A stretch of DNA of 64,000 nucleotides, from the NCBI GenBank assembly GCA_905181715.1, contig CAJIYT010000024.1, positions 1-64,000 on the forward strand, in the 5' to 3' direction. The DNA is from an uncultured Candidatus Poseidoniales archaeon (GTDB taxonomy: Archaea; Thermoplasmatota; Poseidoniia; Poseidoniales; Poseidoniaceae). Each line of letters starts with the position of its first letter. Within the stretch, counting starts at the first letter, position 1. Positions 50,443-59,780 of this stretch are shown one piece after another. A program made the translations under genes and the position numbers. The notes under the pieces are model-generated. The model worked only from the letters and a program-made list of their open reading frames with translations, did not search any database and was not told the DNA's origin.

Positions 50443-52232
50443 CAAGTGTTCGTAGGCAACGCTTGAAGCGAGCACTTGCTGAGGCTAGAACATCCTTGGA
50501 TAAGGTTGAACATAGCGGTGAGGTTTTATCGCCACTCAACTCTTTACGCGGTGTCAAAAGTAAAAGTCCGCGCCGTGAAGGAAATCTACTGTCGAGAACT
50601 CGCCCGAGAACTAGACCTAGTTTCGATTTAATTGCCGATGCTGTACTTGGCACGGAAGACAAATATGTGTCTCGCTTCAATAGCGAAAACAAAGATGACT
50701 TTTCAGGGATTGTCAATGAGGGAATGGCAAGATTACGCTCCAATCAGGAGGAATCTACAATAGAGAACAAATCTGAAAGAATTGGTCTTGAAGTCGATGG
50801 AAGGCCGATTTGGTCTGCATTACTAGATAGTAATAGAGGCTATGACCAGGAGGTCATCACCACTCATCAACGCCGAGAAAGCGATGAATTACCGGCTTGG
50901 CCGCCAATCCTAAAGTTGAGTACACACAATACATTCCAATCATGGAACACGGTTCCTGAGAACCTACAAGCAACAAATGCTATTGAGAAGATAATAGACA
51001 AACCTGCAACCAATCTCAACCCGCTATTGTTGATGGGTGAATCAGGAGTGGGACGCTCACATCTTTTATCCGCTGCTGCTCAAGCCATGTTGTATAGGGA
51101 TCATGGTCACGTAGTTTTGATTCACGTCAGCACTTTACTCGATGAAAATATCTTGGCAAAGGGCTGGCGAGAGATTATCCCGCAATGTTGTTTATTGGCA
51201 TTCGATGATCTCCATCTCGCACCAAGCGCAATCGCTAACGAGTTAGGAATGATGATCGACTTCGCCCTAAACATGGGTGTGCAAGTTCTAGCTACAACTA
51301 AATCCGATCCAAGTACTTGGGAGATTAATCGCCTGTGGGAAGTGATGAAAGGTGCTACAATAACTACGATGAAAGCACCCTCACGAGCATCTCTAGTGAC
51401 ACATCTAAGACGTAATTGTTCGATGCGAAGTATATTACTCTCGGATGATGCAATCGCAGCTATCGCCACATTCCCCGAGGGAGGTTGGCGAGAGGTCGAT
51501 GCTACTTTCGAGAGGGTTGCATTGGCTATTGAAAGCGGTGCAGACATCAATGATGCTGCTGATGTCAGAGATTTGTTAACTGAAACTCTAATGAGTTATG
51601 AAGATAAAATGCCTCTAGATTACATGAGTGTCGAGGATTTGGCTGAAGGTATTGTCACCAGTGCCCTTGATGAGGTATTTACCGAGCAAGATGGTTTCGG
51701 AGTCGAACTTCATGCTGAATTACCAGAGATTGGCATCGATGACTACCAGCCCCCTGAATTGGGTTCTATCAGCAGTGACGATCTATTGACACGTCATCTC
51801 AATGAAGCATTATTGCCACATGTAACCACTACTCTAGATCTCGATGAGGCTGACCGACATCTAATCCATACAGATGATACCCTTAGCAGTCTCGACCAAT
51901 CAAGAGTGCGAGAAACCGTTTCCAGTATAGGCAATATAGCACATACTGCCTTTGAGGAATTGCAGGATGGACACGAATTAAATGCTGTGATTCTTGCTCG
52001 CCTTGAAACAGAACTATCAATGCTATTCCAAAGGTCAAATAATGCTGGAGTCGATGAATTAATCGAGATTGCAGATAGAATAAAGGGTATTGAAGAGGAA
52101 TTGGCGAAAATGTCTCCTCATGATGTGGTCGGTATCGCTGTCGATCACGACCCGCGTAGCGCTTTGGTCAAGAGTCGCGTCCTCGCTAGACTGCGTCCTA
52201 AGCGAATCTTGATGCCCGAGGCTACAGCATGA
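50439..52232 (+). CDS. DnaA/Hda-like AAA+ ATPase with variant Walker A (GESGVGRS)
   Basis: NTFQSWNTVPENLQATNAIEKIIDKPATNLNPLLLMGESGVGRSHLL; Walker B CCLLAFDDLHLAP; sensor-II-like GGWREVDATFERV. Confidence 0.78.
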   Translation: MTSVRRQRLKRALAEARTSLDKVEHSGEVLSPLNSLRGVKSKSPRREGNLLSRTRPRTRPSFDLIADAVLGTEDKYVSRFNSENKDDFSGIVNEGMARLRSNQEESTIENKSERIGLEVDGRPIWSALLDSNRGYDQEVITTHQRRESDELPAWPPILKLSTHNTFQSWNTVPENLQATNAIEKIIDKPATNLNPLLLMGESGVGRSHLLSAAAQAMLYRDHGHVVLIHVSTLLDENILAKGWREIIPQCCLLAFDDLHLAPSAIANELGMMIDFALNMGVQVLATTKSDPSTWEINRLWEVMKGATITTMKAPSRASLVTHLRRNCSMRSILLSDDAIAAIATFPEGGWREVDATFERVALAIESGADINDAADVRDLLTETLMSYEDKMPLDYMSVEDLAEGIVTSALDEVFTEQDGFGVELHAELPEIGIDDYQPPELGSISSDDLLTRHLNEALLPHVTTTLDLDEADRHLIHTDDTLSSLDQSRVRETVSSIGNIAHTAFEELQDGHELNAVILARLETELSMLFQRSNNAGVDELIEIADRIKGIEEELAKMSPHDVVGIAVDHDPRSALVKSRVLARLRPKRILMPEATA

Positions 52233-52687
52233 ACCCACCTTGGTGGATGGAAGGGGTTTCCTTTCAATGCCAACCAGATTGCGGACGCTGCTGTGACGAG
52301 CCAGGTGGGATTGTTTATTTGGCCAAAGAAGATGCTGTAAGGCTGGCTGAGCACCATTCCCTGGGTGTGAAAGAATGGCTCGAGAGAGATTGTCATACTA
52401 CACTTGATGGAAGGTTCATTCTTGACTCCGATGCTGAAACCGATATTTGCATCTATCTTGATTCGAACAAGAAGTGTTCGGTATACGATGCGCGTCCAGA
52501 TCAATGTCGAGCCTACCCCTGGTGGATTGAAAACCTAGCTAGCCAGAGAACTTGGAGTAAAACGATGGATGAATGCCCAGGTATAGAAGCCGAAGATGCT
52601 TTTGTGATAGATGGCCAGATAATTCGTATGCATGTCATGGCAGACCGGAATGCTAGTCGCGGTTTTCGCCGTTGGAATGAGGTCTGA
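52229..52687 (+). CDS. YkgJ-family Cys-cluster protein
   Basis: CQPDCGRCCDEPGGIVYL, CSVYDARPDQCRAYPWW. Confidence 0.87.
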   Translation: MNPPWWMEGVSFQCQPDCGRCCDEPGGIVYLAKEDAVRLAEHHSLGVKEWLERDCHTTLDGRFILDSDAETDICIYLDSNKKCSVYDARPDQCRAYPWWIENLASQRTWSKTMDECPGIEAEDAFVIDGQIIRMHVMADRNASRGFRRWNEV

Positions 52688-52806
52688 TTGGCCATCGCCG
52701 TGCAACAACACTAGGTGTGCTTGATTACACCGTTTTATCAATCTTAAGTTCTCCTTATGGTGCATCTTATACCTTCAGGATGTTTCGCCAACAAACAGGG
52801 AGTCTA

Positions 52807-54039
52807 ATGAGTGAAGGAACTGAGCATCTTCTTGATTTAACTACGGCTCATCTCGACATAGGTCTGCGAGGAATACCAGTAGGTACCTGCAGAACTTCCT
52901 TCGTCACACCCAATGAAGGTGTACACTATTGTGGTTATCCAATCGCTGACCTGATCGGCTTCAGTGCTGAGGAGATATTCCATCTATTGCTATACAAGGA
53001 ATTGCCCAATGCCGAGCAGGCTGAATCTTTTAGTGCTGAACTAGCTGCTCGTGGTGAAATTCCTCAGGGTATAATCAGCATATTGGAAAGCCTTCCTAAA
53101 TCCGGACATCCAATGGATTGGATGGCGATTGGAATCAATGCTATTGGAATGTTTTATTCCAAGGAAGATTGGGTCGAGGATACGATGAATCTTGTCGCTA
53201 AAATGCCACGCCTGATGGGTTTAATCTTCCGCATCAGATCGGGGAAAGGAGCGAACATCCCAGAAGATGACTTGAGTTTAGGTTTGGTAGATCGATTCAT
53301 CCGCACCTTAGACCCGAAAGATATCGACCATGAAATCATGCAGCGTATTGTTTCAACATTCTTGGTATTGCATATGGATCACGGTGGTGGTAATCTCTCC
53401 ACCTTTACCGGTAAGGCAATCGCTAGTGGCAAGGCTACTATCTTCGCCTCAATCTCAGGAGCCATGAGTGCTCTTTCCGGTCCACTTCATGGACGGGCTA
53501 ATCAATCATGCTTGGAGTTTGTCAAACGCATTGGCACCTCAGACGAAGTTGAAGTAGAGAAATTCGTACGAAACGAATTAGCAGAAAGCCGCCCGATTTA
53601 CGGCTTTGGCCATGCAGTTCTAAAATGTGAAGACCCAAGAGCGACTATTCAAATCGCACTAGGGGCAGAATTGTGCCCACATGATGAACTCTACAAGACT
53701 GTCAAAACCTTACGTGATGTTGCCTCGAGAGTTCTCGCCGAAAACCCGAAGATTTCAAACCCGAATGCAAATGTCGATCTCGCCAGTGGCTGTTTACTCA
53801 ACTATGCTGGCTTTACCGACAGTGATTACTATACTACATTCTTTGGATGGGCTAGAGTTTGTGGCATTGCAGCCCAGATTATAGATGAAAGAATGGTTAT
53901 GCGCAGTGGTAAGGGAATCCCAATCTACCGGCCAAAATATATGGCTGACCGCCAATCACTCAGACGTCTTTCACATCACTGGTCTTGCAACTTTACCACA
54001 ACCGCGGTGTCCGATGACCCGGACCGCTTCCCATGGTAA
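52807..54039 (+). CDS. gltA: citrate synthase family
   Basis: HMDHGGGNLSTFTGKAIASG, SGPLHGRANQSCLEFV, PIYGFGHAVLKCEDPRA; trimmed start. Confidence 0.92.
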   Translation: MSEGTEHLLDLTTAHLDIGLRGIPVGTCRTSFVTPNEGVHYCGYPIADLIGFSAEEIFHLLLYKELPNAEQAESFSAELAARGEIPQGIISILESLPKSGHPMDWMAIGINAIGMFYSKEDWVEDTMNLVAKMPRLMGLIFRIRSGKGANIPEDDLSLGLVDRFIRTLDPKDIDHEIMQRIVSTFLVLHMDHGGGNLSTFTGKAIASGKATIFASISGAMSALSGPLHGRANQSCLEFVKRIGTSDEVEVEKFVRNELAESRPIYGFGHAVLKCEDPRATIQIALGAELCPHDELYKTVKTLRDVASRVLAENPKISNPNANVDLASGCLLNYAGFTDSDYYTTFFGWARVCGIAAQIIDERMVMRSGKGIPIYRPKYMADRQSLRRLSHHWSCNFTTTAVSDDPDRFPW

Positions 54040-55062
54040 CTCTCCATTGGAGTCTGCTAAGATTTCATCTGCACCACGTTGCCACTGGTACTGCTTACGC
54101 CAAGTTTCAACTTGAGATTGCTTTTCACTATCATTCAATTCACACCATGGGTTAACATCGGTTGGAATCTTTCGCTGAGCCAAACCCTGCCATTGCTTGA
54201 GAGTGAGTGGTAAACTTGCAGGACGCATCCAACGCGCAGCACCAGAAATTGGCTGTTCGGGGTGTGCATCATCAGTGATGACTGAAAGTCCTGCGTTGAG
54301 AAGAGGTCTCTCCTCTGCTGCAATGCACGGCCAAACATGTACTGGGTAGCCATTGGTGATACTTCTCAATCTTTTTAGCCCCCGCCCAGATAATCCAACC
54401 GATCGACCTAGCGGTAAATGTCGAGTCCACCCAATGAGATATTCTTTTGCACAGGGCATCATTACCGAACCATTACGCTGATGGTTTTTGAGTAGACTGG
54501 CAAATGAGTTGGTGATATATCCCGGAAGGGTACGCATGCGTTGATTGAAAGCACCGAATACTGGTGGAACAACCGGTCGCAATTCCGACCAATTACCTTT
54601 GTAAGATGCTTTTTTAGCCACACTTGCCATCGCCGAATGAAATGAATAGACCACTGCATTATGTCTTGGAATATCGTGGTTTTTAAGCAATTCCGCAACT
54701 TTCTCAAGTATTTTTGCAAGATGTGCAGTATTTTCACCACGCGGTTGAATCGAGCGATGCGGTGGTTTGATTTCGATAAATGCTACTTTACTCTGATCGA
54801 TTAATTGCCCAGTGAAATCCTTATTCTCCATTAAGGAGGTGAAATCATCGAAACCGTTGAGCTTTATCTCATCACTTTGCAACTGCTCAATGAAACGTTC
54901 CTTTCCAATCAATTCATCGGTATCTATCGAGAGATGATGGTCGTGATGTAAGACCAATTCCCCATCGGCACTGAGCCTTAAATCGAATTCAACCCCGTCA
55001 AAACGCGTGATGCCTTCCACCAATGCGCGGACGGTATTCTCGGGTGGCTGACGCCAGGCCAT
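53971..55062 (-). CDS. glycerophosphodiester phosphodiesterase-like protein, apparently circularly permuted
   Basis: PPENTVRALVEGITRFDGVEFDLRLSADGELVLHHDHHL, AFIEIKPP, VHVWPCIAAEERPLLNAGLSVITDDAHP; HRG motif (VRVIGHRGCG) at the C-terminus. Confidence 0.82.
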   Translation of the reverse strand: MAWRQPPENTVRALVEGITRFDGVEFDLRLSADGELVLHHDHHLSIDTDELIGKERFIEQLQSDEIKLNGFDDFTSLMENKDFTGQLIDQSKVAFIEIKPPHRSIQPRGENTAHLAKILEKVAELLKNHDIPRHNAVVYSFHSAMASVAKKASYKGNWSELRPVVPPVFGAFNQRMRTLPGYITNSFASLLKNHQRNGSVMMPCAKEYLIGWTRHLPLGRSVGLSGRGLKRLRSITNGYPVHVWPCIAAEERPLLNAGLSVITDDAHPEQPISGAARWMRPASLPLTLKQWQGLAQRKIPTDVNPWCELNDSEKQSQVETWRKQYQWQRGADEILADSNGELPWEAVRVIGHRGCGKVARPVM

Positions 55063-55148
55063 GGCAAGACCTTAGGGATTAGTCATTCAGACTTTGCTCT
55101 TCTATTGGCGGTCAAGGATTATATCCCACTGATAATCTAGGCGCTGAT

Positions 55149-56549
55149 ATGGTAAGCATCTTGACGGTAATGGTGCTGGTGGTGATTTTTCTCACCCTGC
55201 CTGTCTGCCTTTATTTTACCAGAAAGCAACGTGCTAACCGCGTCTCATTGGCTGATTTCAGGCAAAAGTTCTTCCAAAACCACTACTATCTTCACGTTCT
55301 TGCTTATTTGGTAATTGCTTTTTGGAAAGGGTGGATAGATAGTCTCAATGAACCAATGAAGCGAATTACTGGCCATTGGACCGACCTGGTTTTTGCCATC
55401 GAAGGAAATGCTTCACTTTGGTTTCAAGAATTATTTATGAATCAGTTTCTTACAGATGTATTGAATTTTCATTATCTCTTCATCTATCTATTCTTAATCT
55501 ACGTCACCACAGTATATTTTGCCTATGCAAATGACCGTGACATGGCCGATAAAGTAACTTTGAATTATTTATTGATCTACTGTATAGCGGTACCTTATTA
55601 CCTCTTTTTCAACGTTGAAGTGACCTCTTCATGGATACCCGGGATGGAAGCACTTCTCTATCACGACCCTGTCTACCTTGACTTCTATGTCACCCATGAT
55701 CCACTCGACAATGCGGTACCATCGCTGCACATAGCAATTCCATTCGGCATCTTACTGCTCGGCTGGTTGGATGGCAAGGAGAGGGGAATCTCGTTGCGTG
55801 AATCGCGACATTATGGTTACATGCTCTTCATTTTCGCCAATACATTGATTTTCATGTTCGCGATAATCTATCTCGGTATTCACTGGTGGATAGATATCCC
55901 ATTAGGGCTAGCAGTAGGCGCTATTGGGGCCCTATTTATCCATCAGATTCAACCCCGACTAAGAGGTAAGTACGGAGGGATTACTTGGCCTAAAGAACCC
56001 CTGCGATTGATTGCAGTGCCGATTTTAATCGCAGGCTTACTCTCCGCAGCAATGTTGGCTACGGTTCAAGCGAGTACTGTTGACACGACAATGCGCATTG
56101 CTGAGGGTGATATGGTCTATGAGATAATCCAGCCGTTTTCCGAAGGAGAAAGCGCCAGTACTTTGATTACAAATTTCGACAATAGTGCATCTGTACAATT
56201 CGTAGTAATCGAATTAGAACAGGCACCGGGTATTATGGCTGACGGCAAACCAGATTGGGGTTTGATTCACAATAATCCGATTGTCTTAGTGAATCCTGGC
56301 CAGAGTGTGCTCTATCCTCATGAGAAGGCTGACACATGGCAATTGATAATGGTTGAATCACTTGGGGGATCAAGTGTCGAAGTTGGAATGGTTACTGATT
56401 ATGGAGATGCACGTATGCTTGAAGGATGGATTGCATCTATGCCCTCACTGCTGATAACCGGATTTGTTCTACAACGCTTATGGCGACAAAAATCATCTAG
56501 TGTATCGCTAGCTGATACTCGCTCTTTACCACTAGAGGAGGAAGAGTGA
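55149..56549 (+). CDS. PAP2-superfamily membrane protein
   Basis: NAVPSLHIAIPFGILLLGW, YLGIHWWIDIPLGLAVGAIG. Confidence 0.82.
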   Translation: MVSILTVMVLVVIFLTLPVCLYFTRKQRANRVSLADFRQKFFQNHYYLHVLAYLVIAFWKGWIDSLNEPMKRITGHWTDLVFAIEGNASLWFQELFMNQFLTDVLNFHYLFIYLFLIYVTTVYFAYANDRDMADKVTLNYLLIYCIAVPYYLFFNVEVTSSWIPGMEALLYHDPVYLDFYVTHDPLDNAVPSLHIAIPFGILLLGWLDGKERGISLRESRHYGYMLFIFANTLIFMFAIIYLGIHWWIDIPLGLAVGAIGALFIHQIQPRLRGKYGGITWPKEPLRLIAVPILIAGLLSAAMLATVQASTVDTTMRIAEGDMVYEIIQPFSEGESASTLITNFDNSASVQFVVIELEQAPGIMADGKPDWGLIHNNPIVLVNPGQSVLYPHEKADTWQLIMVESLGGSSVEVGMVTDYGDARMLEGWIASMPSLLITGFVLQRLWRQKSSSVSLADTRSLPLEEEE

Positions 56550-57295
56550 TGTCTGAACAAGGGTTACTCAGCGATGAAAATCTCGCTTTGTTAACCAAAG
56601 TAAGAGAGCACCTTCGTGTACGACTCGGTGTCATTTCCGTTGCCTTCATCACTGGCTTGGTAATAGGGATCCCTGCATCTGCAGAAATGATTCGATGGTT
56701 ATTAACAGATGCAAACCTACTACCTTCTGGAGTTAATGTCATCACCTTGACTCCAGTTGAGTTCATCATGTTACAAGTCAAAGTAGGAGCATGGCTAGGC
56801 TGCTTGCTGGCTATTTTCGTCATAGCAGTAGAAGGTGCTTGGCGTAGCCAACTTAGCGCCAAAATACCACACCCGGGACGCGCTGCAATCATAACTGGGT
56901 GTTCTATAATCGCTCTTGCCGCCGGTGGTAGTTGGTATGCTTTCGATTTACTAACACCCATGTTACTCGACTATCTATCAGCAGATGCGCAAGCAGTAGG
57001 ACTCAATACCGAATGGCGATTAAACGGATATGTCGGCTTTATTCTCAATCTATCTGTTGCCTGTGCCATCGGTTTTCAAGCACCGGTTGCTACCTTTTTG
57101 GCGATTGAAAGCGGAGCGTTCACCCGTCAACAATTCAGTGAGTATCGTCGCCACATTTGGTTTACCACATTTGTGATTGGTGCAGCATTGAGCCCACCTG
57201 ATCCATTATCATTATTCTTGGTCTCACTACCCATAATCGTGCTCTTTGAGTTGTCATTATTCCTAGATTTATTCCGGCCGAAGCAAAGGGTGTAA
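56546..57295 (+). CDS. tatC: twin-arginine translocase subunit TatC
   Basis: LTPVEFIMLQVKVGAWLGCLLA, GFQAPVATFLAIESGAFTRQQFSEYRRHIW, ALSPPDPLSLFLVSLPIIVLFELSLFL. Confidence 0.88.
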   Translation: MMSEQGLLSDENLALLTKVREHLRVRLGVISVAFITGLVIGIPASAEMIRWLLTDANLLPSGVNVITLTPVEFIMLQVKVGAWLGCLLAIFVIAVEGAWRSQLSAKIPHPGRAAIITGCSIIALAAGGSWYAFDLLTPMLLDYLSADAQAVGLNTEWRLNGYVGFILNLSVACAIGFQAPVATFLAIESGAFTRQQFSEYRRHIWFTTFVIGAALSPPDPLSLFLVSLPIIVLFELSLFLDLFRPKQRV

Positions 57296-58120
57296 CAACT
57301 TGAGGGGAACCACCATCTTACCAGGTGAAGGGTTGTGTTCAGTACCGTGACTATCGCCACCAACGGTGACATCCATCCCAGAACTCATCAATTCGAGGCG
57401 ATAAGATGAGGTGTGACTTCGATGAAAAGCCTCTATTGCATCAACACCAACACCTTGTAAATATTCTACTAATTCACTTGTAGCAATTCCGTAATAAACC
57501 GGATGGGCCAAACTAGTGATGCCATTAGAACGCTTCACGATTTCGACCGCTTCCTCAATCGAAGGTAAAGGTCGAGGAGCAAATGCCGGACCATCATCGC
57601 CAATCCACTGATCAAATGCCTCTTGGAATGATTCCACTATGCCTTTTTCAATCATAACTCGCGCTAGATGTGGACGACCTAATGAGCCCTCAGCATACTT
57701 GGAGACCTCTTCTATGCTGATTTCATGGCCATGTTCAGCCAATTTTGCTAACATCGCTTTCATCCTTGGCAAACGAGCATCTTTTTGTTCGGCTAACCAT
57801 TCACTCAACTCCTCACTACCACCCGTAGGGAAGTATGCCAACAAGTGCCATGAATGTGGTTGTGTAGTTTCGTTTTTTGCCAAAACCTCAGGGTCGGCAG
57901 CAATTGCCATAGCACAGGTAATTTCGACTCCCGGGATGAAGCGCATGCCATGATTTTCAGCTGCTGTCATACCCTGTTGCCAGCCTGCATCGGTATCATG
58001 ATCGGTCAAGGACCAAACTTTAACCCCGTTTTCAGATGCCCTTTTTGCCATCTCTGCTACTGATTGGGCTCCATCGCTAAAAGTCGAATGACTGTGCAGA
58101 TCAACTAACTCGGTCCACAT
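57269..58120 (-). CDS. PHP-domain metal-dependent phosphoesterase
   Basis: ELVDLHSHSTFSDG, WSLTDHDTDAG, PGVEITC, VGGDSHG; trimmed start. Confidence 0.92.
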   Translation of the reverse strand: MWTELVDLHSHSTFSDGAQSVAEMAKRASENGVKVWSLTDHDTDAGWQQGMTAAENHGMRFIPGVEITCAMAIAADPEVLAKNETTQPHSWHLLAYFPTGGSEELSEWLAEQKDARLPRMKAMLAKLAEHGHEISIEEVSKYAEGSLGRPHLARVMIEKGIVESFQEAFDQWIGDDGPAFAPRPLPSIEEAVEIVKRSNGITSLAHPVYYGIATSELVEYLQGVGVDAIEAFHRSHTSSYRLELMSSGMDVTVGGDSHGTEHNPSPGKMVVPLKLLHPLLRPE

Positions 58121-58121
58121 A

Positions 58122-58841
58122 TCAATCAAAATCAGGTAATTCAGGCAGGTTTAGCGGTGGCGGTGTAGGGGCATTTGTTACTGGCTCATCGATAATATCA
58201 TCGAGATCAGGTAACTCTGGAATATTTGGGAGGGGGGGTAACTCAAGTGGGTCTGTACCCGGTAGTGGAATGTGGTCAACACCATCACTGACAAAATCTC
58301 TTTCCTTCAAAGGAGCCTGCTCTGTAATCGGTATAGTCGTCTGCTCAAGTTTTTCTGCTGCTTGACGTATCTCTGGAGCTTTGATAATTTCTCCAACATC
58401 TACTTGCCCAAGGTTACTCAGTGCCGAATCAACCACCGTTTGCTGCTGTTCTTCCTCTTGGCCAACAATACTGGCAACAATTGCTGCCGTTTGTGGATTT
58501 ACGAATCCTTGTTCGACGACACCCACTGTAGTATCCATATCCTCCAACTCAGTGTATCGAGCACTTGCCGAAATATTCTCGACCGACAGTTCTGGATGAT
58601 TACGACCAGTCCAAGCCGAGATGATTACAATTAGCAAAAATGAAGCAAATATCAACCATTCTTGCGAACTCCAAGAAGCATCAGCCCAAACCCCTGAGCC
58701 TGTGACCCATGAGGTGAAAGATAATTTCTCTCCGATATGATCTGGATAGCGATTAAAAAATAAATTTATCATTGCTAACGCGAAGACGGTTATTGCACTG
58801 CTGCGCAGAAACAATGTAGTACGGGGATAAACAGGATCCAT
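58122..58841 (-). CDS. hypothetical membrane protein with Pro-rich C-terminus
   Basis: two TM segments, then LPPLPNIPELPDLDDIIDEPVTNAPTPPPLNLPELPDFD. Confidence 0.68.
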   Translation of the reverse strand: MDPVYPRTTLFLRSSAITVFALAMINLFFNRYPDHIGEKLSFTSWVTGSGVWADASWSSQEWLIFASFLLIVIISAWTGRNHPELSVENISASARYTELEDMDTTVGVVEQGFVNPQTAAIVASIVGQEEEQQQTVVDSALSNLGQVDVGEIIKAPEIRQAAEKLEQTTIPITEQAPLKERDFVSDGVDHIPLPGTDPLELPPLPNIPELPDLDDIIDEPVTNAPTPPPLNLPELPDFD

Positions 58842-58869
58842 GGGATAAAACCAGACAATACTCTTTGCC

Positions 58870-59760
58870 TCAAGAATGTTGGCACTCAGCAGCGGTTACC
58901 GTATTTGCCATTAACATGGCTATTGTCATCGGACCAATACCGCCGGGAACCGGGGTGAGATATGCTGCAACCTCTGCAACATTTGGGTCAATATCGCCAG
59001 CAAGACGCCATCCCCTGTCTTGACTTTCATCATCGACACGATTTATTCCAACATCGATTACTATTGCTCCTTTTTTGACCATATCCGCCGTCACCATACC
59101 AGCACTACCTACTGCAGCCACGATAATATCAGCATCATTGCAGATACCTATCAGATCCTGAGTACGAGAATGCGCAATAGTAACGGTCGCATCAGCTCCT
59201 CGACTAGCGAGTAGAATTGCCATTGGCATTCCAACAATACGAGACCTGCCAATAACCAGTGCTTTTTTACCAGAGATTTCGATTCCGTAAAAAGCAAGAA
59301 TACGCATGACACCAGCAGGGGTGCAAGGTAGAAGACCATCGGTTCTCCCTTGCACTAAACGACCGAGGTTGATAGGATGAAAACCATCGACATCCTTGGC
59401 AGGAGATATCAATTCGGTGAGTCCATCCTCATCCATGTGGGCAGGAAGAGGTGATTGAACGAGGATACCGTGAATACTGTCATCATGATTTAATTCAGTG
59501 ATGATTTTCCTCAACTCATCTTCAGAGGAGTCTCTTGCAAGAGATATATGGGTAGAGAGAATCCCTAGACGTTGACATGTCTTGATTTTATTAGCCACAT
59601 ATACTTGGCTAGCGGCATCTTCACCAACTATTATCACTGCAAGGTGCGGTGTTACTGAGCAAGCCGAAATTCGTGCTAGCAAGTCGACTTCCAAGTCTGC
59701 AGCGCACTCTTTGCCATCCAGACGCTGGGCGACCATCATCCATTGCCAGCCGCGTTCCAT
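58870..59760 (-). CDS. folD: methylenetetrahydrofolate dehydrogenase/cyclohydrolase FolD
   Basis: GEDAASQVYVANKIKTCQRLGI, GILVQSPLPAHMD, KDVDGFHPINLGRL, PVPGGIGPMTIAMLMANT. Confidence 0.95.
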   Translation of the reverse strand: MERGWQWMMVAQRLDGKECAADLEVDLLARISACSVTPHLAVIIVGEDAASQVYVANKIKTCQRLGILSTHISLARDSSEDELRKIITELNHDDSIHGILVQSPLPAHMDEDGLTELISPAKDVDGFHPINLGRLVQGRTDGLLPCTPAGVMRILAFYGIEISGKKALVIGRSRIVGMPMAILLASRGADATVTIAHSRTQDLIGICNDADIIVAAVGSAGMVTADMVKKGAIVIDVGINRVDDESQDRGWRLAGDIDPNVAEVAAYLTPVPGGIGPMTIAMLMANTVTAAECQHS

Positions 59761-59780
59761 TCATCAATTAATCGACTATA

